From contig JAJZNY010000087.1 of the NCBI GenBank assembly GCA_021852245.1, forward strand, positions 1 through 6,428: 6,428 bases of DNA. The letters are read 5' to 3'. Origin of the DNA: Planctomycetota bacterium (GTDB lineage: Bacteria; Planctomycetota; Phycisphaerae; WQYP01). Position numbers and translations under genes: made by a program. A model generated the notes under the pieces. The model made no database searches. It worked only from the letters and a program-made list of their open reading frames with translations, and was not told where the DNA came from. Shown here one piece after another: positions 6,323-6,428 of this stretch (positions within the stretch are counted from its first letter, which is position 1; each line of letters begins with the position of its first letter).

Positions 6323-6396
6323 GAGTCCGGAGGTAAATCCTAACGGGCTGAGATGGCGAAATCGTCGCAGAATAGGTATTTGCTGAAAATCAAATG

Positions 6397-6424
6397 TTGA
6401 TATTGGTATATCGGGTGCTAAAAT
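6397..6424 (+). promoter_or_regulatory. Candidate sigma70 promoter near the right edge
   Basis: TTGATA (6397-6402, five of six) and TAAAAT (6419-6424, five of six) are 16 bases apart in an AT-rich stretch that stands out from the GC-rich surroundings. It would drive a plus-strand gene outside the window. No intrinsic terminator is seen between queF and this point (6323-6396), only a weak GCGA/TCGC hairpin without a T run. Confidence 0.45.
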
Positions 6425-6428
6425 AACA

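Noticed and set aside
5834..6334. 10-base inverted repeat ACCTCCGGAC (5834-5843) and GTCCGGAGGT (6325-6334) flanking queF
   Set aside because: A 10-base match at this distance is expected by chance in a window this size, especially around the self-complementary core TCCGGA. There is no target duplication or other sign of a mobile unit.
6351..6398. 15-codon frame MAKSSQNRYLLKIKC after queF
   Set aside because: It is too short, and the GGAGGT at 6329-6334 lies too far upstream to serve its ATG.

Overview
The window is bacterial chromosomal DNA of moderately high G+C content with two gene blocks on opposite strands, separated by a tRNA gene. No ribosomal gene or lineage marker is present. My impression from the QueE and QueF wording is a Planctomycetota/Verrucomicrobiota-like bacterium, but this is only a guess.

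Left block (about 1-3760, minus strand): a type I restriction locus. hsdR (3681 to 898) encodes a complete-looking restriction and translocase subunit, with PD-(D/E)XK nuclease motif, helicase motifs and an EcoEI-type C-terminus. It overlaps hsdS (901 to 119) by four bases in an ATGA junction. The HsdS product holds one target-recognition domain and one conserved helical region, then stops in the linker where the second recognition domain normally begins. No hsdM lies between R and S or upstream of R, so the locus is incomplete as seen. The 118 bases beyond the hsdS stop may be the end of an inserted element, with an outward-reading promoter and a possible GTG start at 31.

Middle (3682-4432): about 500 bases without a confident gene, GC-rich, with nested inverted repeats (strongest 3949-4038) and a weak minus-strand reading frame ending just before hsdR. 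Next come tRNA-Ser(CGA) on the minus strand (4275 to 4189) and its promoter. The restriction genes lie on the 3' side of this tRNA, the usual position for an integrated island, but no integrase or second att copy is visible.

Right block (4433-6322, plus strand): a compact 7-deazaguanine (queuosine precursor) operon, queC-queE-queF. QueE forms CDG from CPH4, QueC converts CDG to preQ0, and QueF reduces preQ0 to preQ1 for insertion into tRNAs with GUN anticodons. queD, folE and tgt are absent from the window. A 37-codon ORF overlaps the queE stop by one base and ends 16 bases before queF; it may be a real small gene or only a spacer. A good sigma70-type promoter at 6397-6424 points to another plus-strand gene beyond the right edge.

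I found no convincing new multi-gene system. The points most worth checking are the broken restriction locus, the structured segment next to the tRNA, and the small ORF inside the que operon.
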